From NCBI GenBank assembly GCA_009602725.1, contig WELB01000045.1, forward strand, positions 590,239-601,533: a stretch of 11,295 nucleotides of DNA. The letters are read 5' to 3'. Positions 9,001-11,295 of the stretch are shown here, piece after piece. Position numbers and translations under genes: made by a program. The notes beneath the pieces are model-generated. The model was given only the letters and a program-made list of their open reading frames with translations, did no database searches and was not told where the DNA came from. Position 1 is the stretch's first letter; each line of letters opens with the position of its first letter. Source of the stretch: Spirogloea muscicola (lineage: Eukaryota > Streptophyta > Zygnematophyceae > Spirogloeales > Spirogloeaceae).

Positions 9001-11106
9001 TTGATCCATCAAGCATGCCAAGCTTCATGATGAGGTACATACTTGGTAAGAGCACGGGCTTCCTCTTGCACCTCAAGAACATCCTTGCCCCGACCTCGTG
9101 CTGGATTGGCAATCTGCACAAGCACTGCCTTTCCCTGCCACTCCGTGTGTTGCCTCAGGAGCTGTTCCATTGCCAGGAGCTTGAGGCCTGCAACAAATTA
9201 ACAGAGGGCATCAGAGAACTCCCTGTTGGTTCACAACCTGTACACACAGTCCTTTCTTACTTGCAATGGGAATTGACTGCAGGACATTCACATTTGCTGC
9301 AGTCGAACTAGACCAAGGAGGTGTTGGTCATTCCAGATGCATACCTATGCCTTTGAAGATGTCCATGTCATCAACACCAAGAAGGACCGTCTTGCCCTCA
9401 AATTGAGCTTTCAGTTCACCAAATCGCCACTCTGTATCTGCAAGCTGTAGTCCTATTGACAATTGGCCCATATCTATGCCCACTGGCATGATCTTGATTC
9501 CTACGGTGCGGCCATAGTACTCCAGACCTGCAAAGCAGACTCACTCTCGCATCATCAACACCGTCTAGCAAAATGCCTTGCCGGAAGGCTTAGACCATTA
9601 AACGATGAGTCTAAAGGCATGAGGCTCTGATGTGACAGCTAGGAGCCACTTACCAATGTATCCACGCTTTGACTCGTACTCTAGACCAAGCATCCTGCTG
9701 CAGCATGACAGGAAGTGGCGAGCGTAATCAAAGGTATGGAAGCCAAGGAGGTCAGCATTCAGGAGAGCACGAAGAATCTCGTCCCTGACTGGGAGGGTTC
9801 GGTATATCTCGGAAGAGGGGAAAGGGCTGCATTCACATGTTAATAAGCAGCCATCAGCGAGCACTTCCAACAAGCAGGGCAAGGGGGACCCTCTGCTTCA
9901 ACGGCGGTCCTAAGAATTGCAAGGCCATGCTGGCCGGTGCTTGCGCAAATGCAGCGCTCAATGAAGACTAGAAAAGCTCAAGGAGCTGGCTGTTTGTTGC
10001 AAGAGCTGTGCAGTTGCTGGTGCACACTGAGGTTGTTGCAACCTGTGTAGGAAAAAGCCAAGGCGCACTTTGTGGAATCTCTTGCGCAAGAATGTAGGTA
10101 ACACCATGAGGTGATAGTCATGGACCCAGACATAGTCGTCATCCGGGCTGATAATCTCCATGATCTTGTCTGCAAAAATTTTGTTGGCAGAAACATAGGC
10201 CTGCAGGTCCACAGGTGCAGGATTGCATGGACACTGTAAGCCACTGGTCATACGGAGGTTGCTGTGGCTGCAAAGCGCATGTGGCTCGACCACGTCACAG
10301 GGTTCTCAGCATCCTGAGGCCTGACGGTCTCAGACAGCTAACCTGCCAAAGGGTGCGATTAAAGCGGCCGCCGTGGTCCGGCGTGAGGGGCAGCATGTAG
10401 TGGAAAAGGGGCCACAGTTGCTGCTTGCAGTAGCCGTGGTAGAACTTGCTCTTCAGCTCTGGGCTGAGGAATGTGGCTACGCTGTTGTACTTCTCCAGCA
10501 GAATGCTGGCCACCTCGTCCTGCACGGCCCCATCCGGTGGTGGACGAGGTCAGAATACAGGAGGCGACAAAGCCGTCGATAGAGGCACGCGTGCAATGCA
10601 GCACTCCTGCTGTCGCCTGCCTGCCATAGCCTCCATGGCCGCAAAGTGCCAGCCAAGGTGTACTGGAGGGACACCAAAGGCGTCAGGAGCAGGAGCGGTG
10701 GGTGCTTCAGGGGGAAGAGTGTCACCTGCTCGCTGGGCTCGACGTCGACGTTAAGGGAGCCGACGTAGAGGACCTCCATGTCCTCGGGCAGGCCGCGCTT
10801 CATCTGCAGCAGCAGTGCGTCTTCGTTCCACGAGAACTGCCAGTCGCGCTCGTCCGGGCGGCGCGCGGCGATGACGGGCAGCTGGTTGGCGACCAGGATG
10901 AGGCGCTCCTGGGACACGGACGACGGTGCCTCCGACGTGACGCTGTTGGAGTTCTCGTCGTCCTTTTCCAGGCTCAGGCCCGCCACGGTGGCCGACCGCG
11001 GGAAGCCCGGGCGGGAGGCGGAGCCAGCGGGCCGCAGCGCCGGCCCCTTGGTGAACATGGGCGACTCGCCCGACAGGTCCAGCAGGTTGGCGTACGACCG
11101 CGACAT
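6002..11106 (-). CDS. TPS: Class II trehalose-6-phosphate synthase/phosphatase (12 exons)
   Basis: Exons on the minus strand: 11106-10726, 10519-10343, 10200-10043, 9826-9654, 9527-9345, 9187-9043, 8812-8565, 8321-8045, 7793-7625, 7393-7221, 6999-6726, 6439-6002 (stop). All introns are GT..AG and phases close, giving about 931 residues, in the range of plant class II TPS. The start ATG has context GCCGCCATGTCG, and the N-terminus SRSYANLLDLSG is plant-like. Residues about 67-555 are the GT20 synthase domain: NQLP (74), LWPLFHY (162), HDYHLMVLP (213), GVDDMDIFKG (347) and RDGMNL (448). Residues about 590-860 are the HAD phosphatase: LDYDGT (D629, D631), LVSG (S667), EVKP (K784) and GDDRSDEDMF (816). 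Class I enzymes have Arg where this protein has Q75 and D350, so synthesis may be weak or absent, whereas the phosphatase residues look complete. A role in trehalose-6-phosphate hydrolysis or sugar signalling in the cytosol is inferred. The exon 7 end is uncertain: GTATAC at 8564 or GTCTCT at 8612. Confidence 0.93.
8322..8564 (-). other. Stop-free intron 7 of the TPS gene, 243 bases (81 codons)
   Basis: The frame of exon 7 continues without a stop through this whole interval into the same frame of exon 8. The GTATAC donor and the ATGAAGCAG acceptor are acceptable, and removing the interval restores the conserved spacing between EYVACREGG and KKSMLVVSEF. Its translation is Phe/Leu-rich and unlike TPS, so I treat it as an intron. 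Retention would add 81 in-frame residues. With the alternative donor at 8612 the intron is 291 bases, also a multiple of three. Confidence 0.7.
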
Positions 11107-11295
11107 GGCGGCGGCGCGCGAGGCCCGGCTCTCCTGGCGCTGGAGCGGCGGCGGAGGTCAGGCGGCGGCAGCAGCCGGAAGGACTGGCGTCGTCTGCCAG
11201 CGGTGGCGGCAGCGGCAGGGGCGGGTGCATGCGCGCAGCGGCGGCGGTGGAGACGGCGGCGAGGCAGCCGACGCCGCGAGCGGCAGCGGCACGGG
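11107..11295 (-). promoter_or_regulatory. GC-rich 5' leader and start of the TPS promoter region
   Basis: This stretch upstream of the TPS ATG is rich in GGC/AGC units and cut by the window edge. It contains an upstream ATG (minus strand, 11230-11228) in a different frame from the protein. If transcription starts upstream of that ATG, it would open a reading frame that overlaps the true start. No promoter motif can be assigned. Confidence 0.4.

Noticed and set aside
10477-10725. Read-through of TPS exon 1 past its donor
   Set aside because: The sequence after VEPSEQ loses all similarity to TPS, and a CAG|GTGACA donor plus a CAG acceptor at 10520 restore the conserved order.

Overview
The window looks like nuclear DNA of a green alga, most likely a trebouxiophyte-type chlorophyte, although the sequence cannot settle the genus. 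Genes are split by spliceosomal introns with GT..AG ends, several junctions read CAG|G, some exons are very GC-rich, and the best-recognised protein is closely plant-like. There is no bacterial operon structure, and I see no CRISPR array, rRNA or tRNA.

Layout. Positions 1-490 (minus) hold a decayed, frameshifted protein fragment that resembles the C-terminal module of reverse-transcriptase proteins in algal retroelements. It runs off the left edge. Positions 995-1958 (plus) hold a three-exon gene for a small charged protein with a well-formed basic/acidic C-terminal block. I cannot name its family. Positions 3199-4647 (minus) hold a two-exon gene for a hyperacidic, probably nuclear protein ending in a basic RKRKR patch. 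These two genes converge on about 1.2 kb of non-coding DNA. Positions 4648-6001 contain the upstream region of the acidic gene, with a run of 38 A, a GGC microsatellite and a CACGTG site. They also hold the 3' flank of the next gene.

Positions 6002-11106 (minus) hold a complete 12-exon gene for a plant-type class II trehalose-6-phosphate synthase/phosphatase, about 931 residues in my splice model. Its synthase half carries the class II substitutions at glucose-6-phosphate/UDP-glucose contact positions. Its HAD phosphatase motifs look intact. The right edge (11107-11295) is its GC-rich leader.

The three intact genes do not form an evident pathway. Only the trehalose gene has a well-defined biochemical role. 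I do not see a new multi-gene system. The points most worth a second look are a stop-free intron of 243 bases (81 codons) in the synthase domain, the class II active-site pattern in an alga, the unidentified small conserved protein, the A38 tract and the retroelement fragment.
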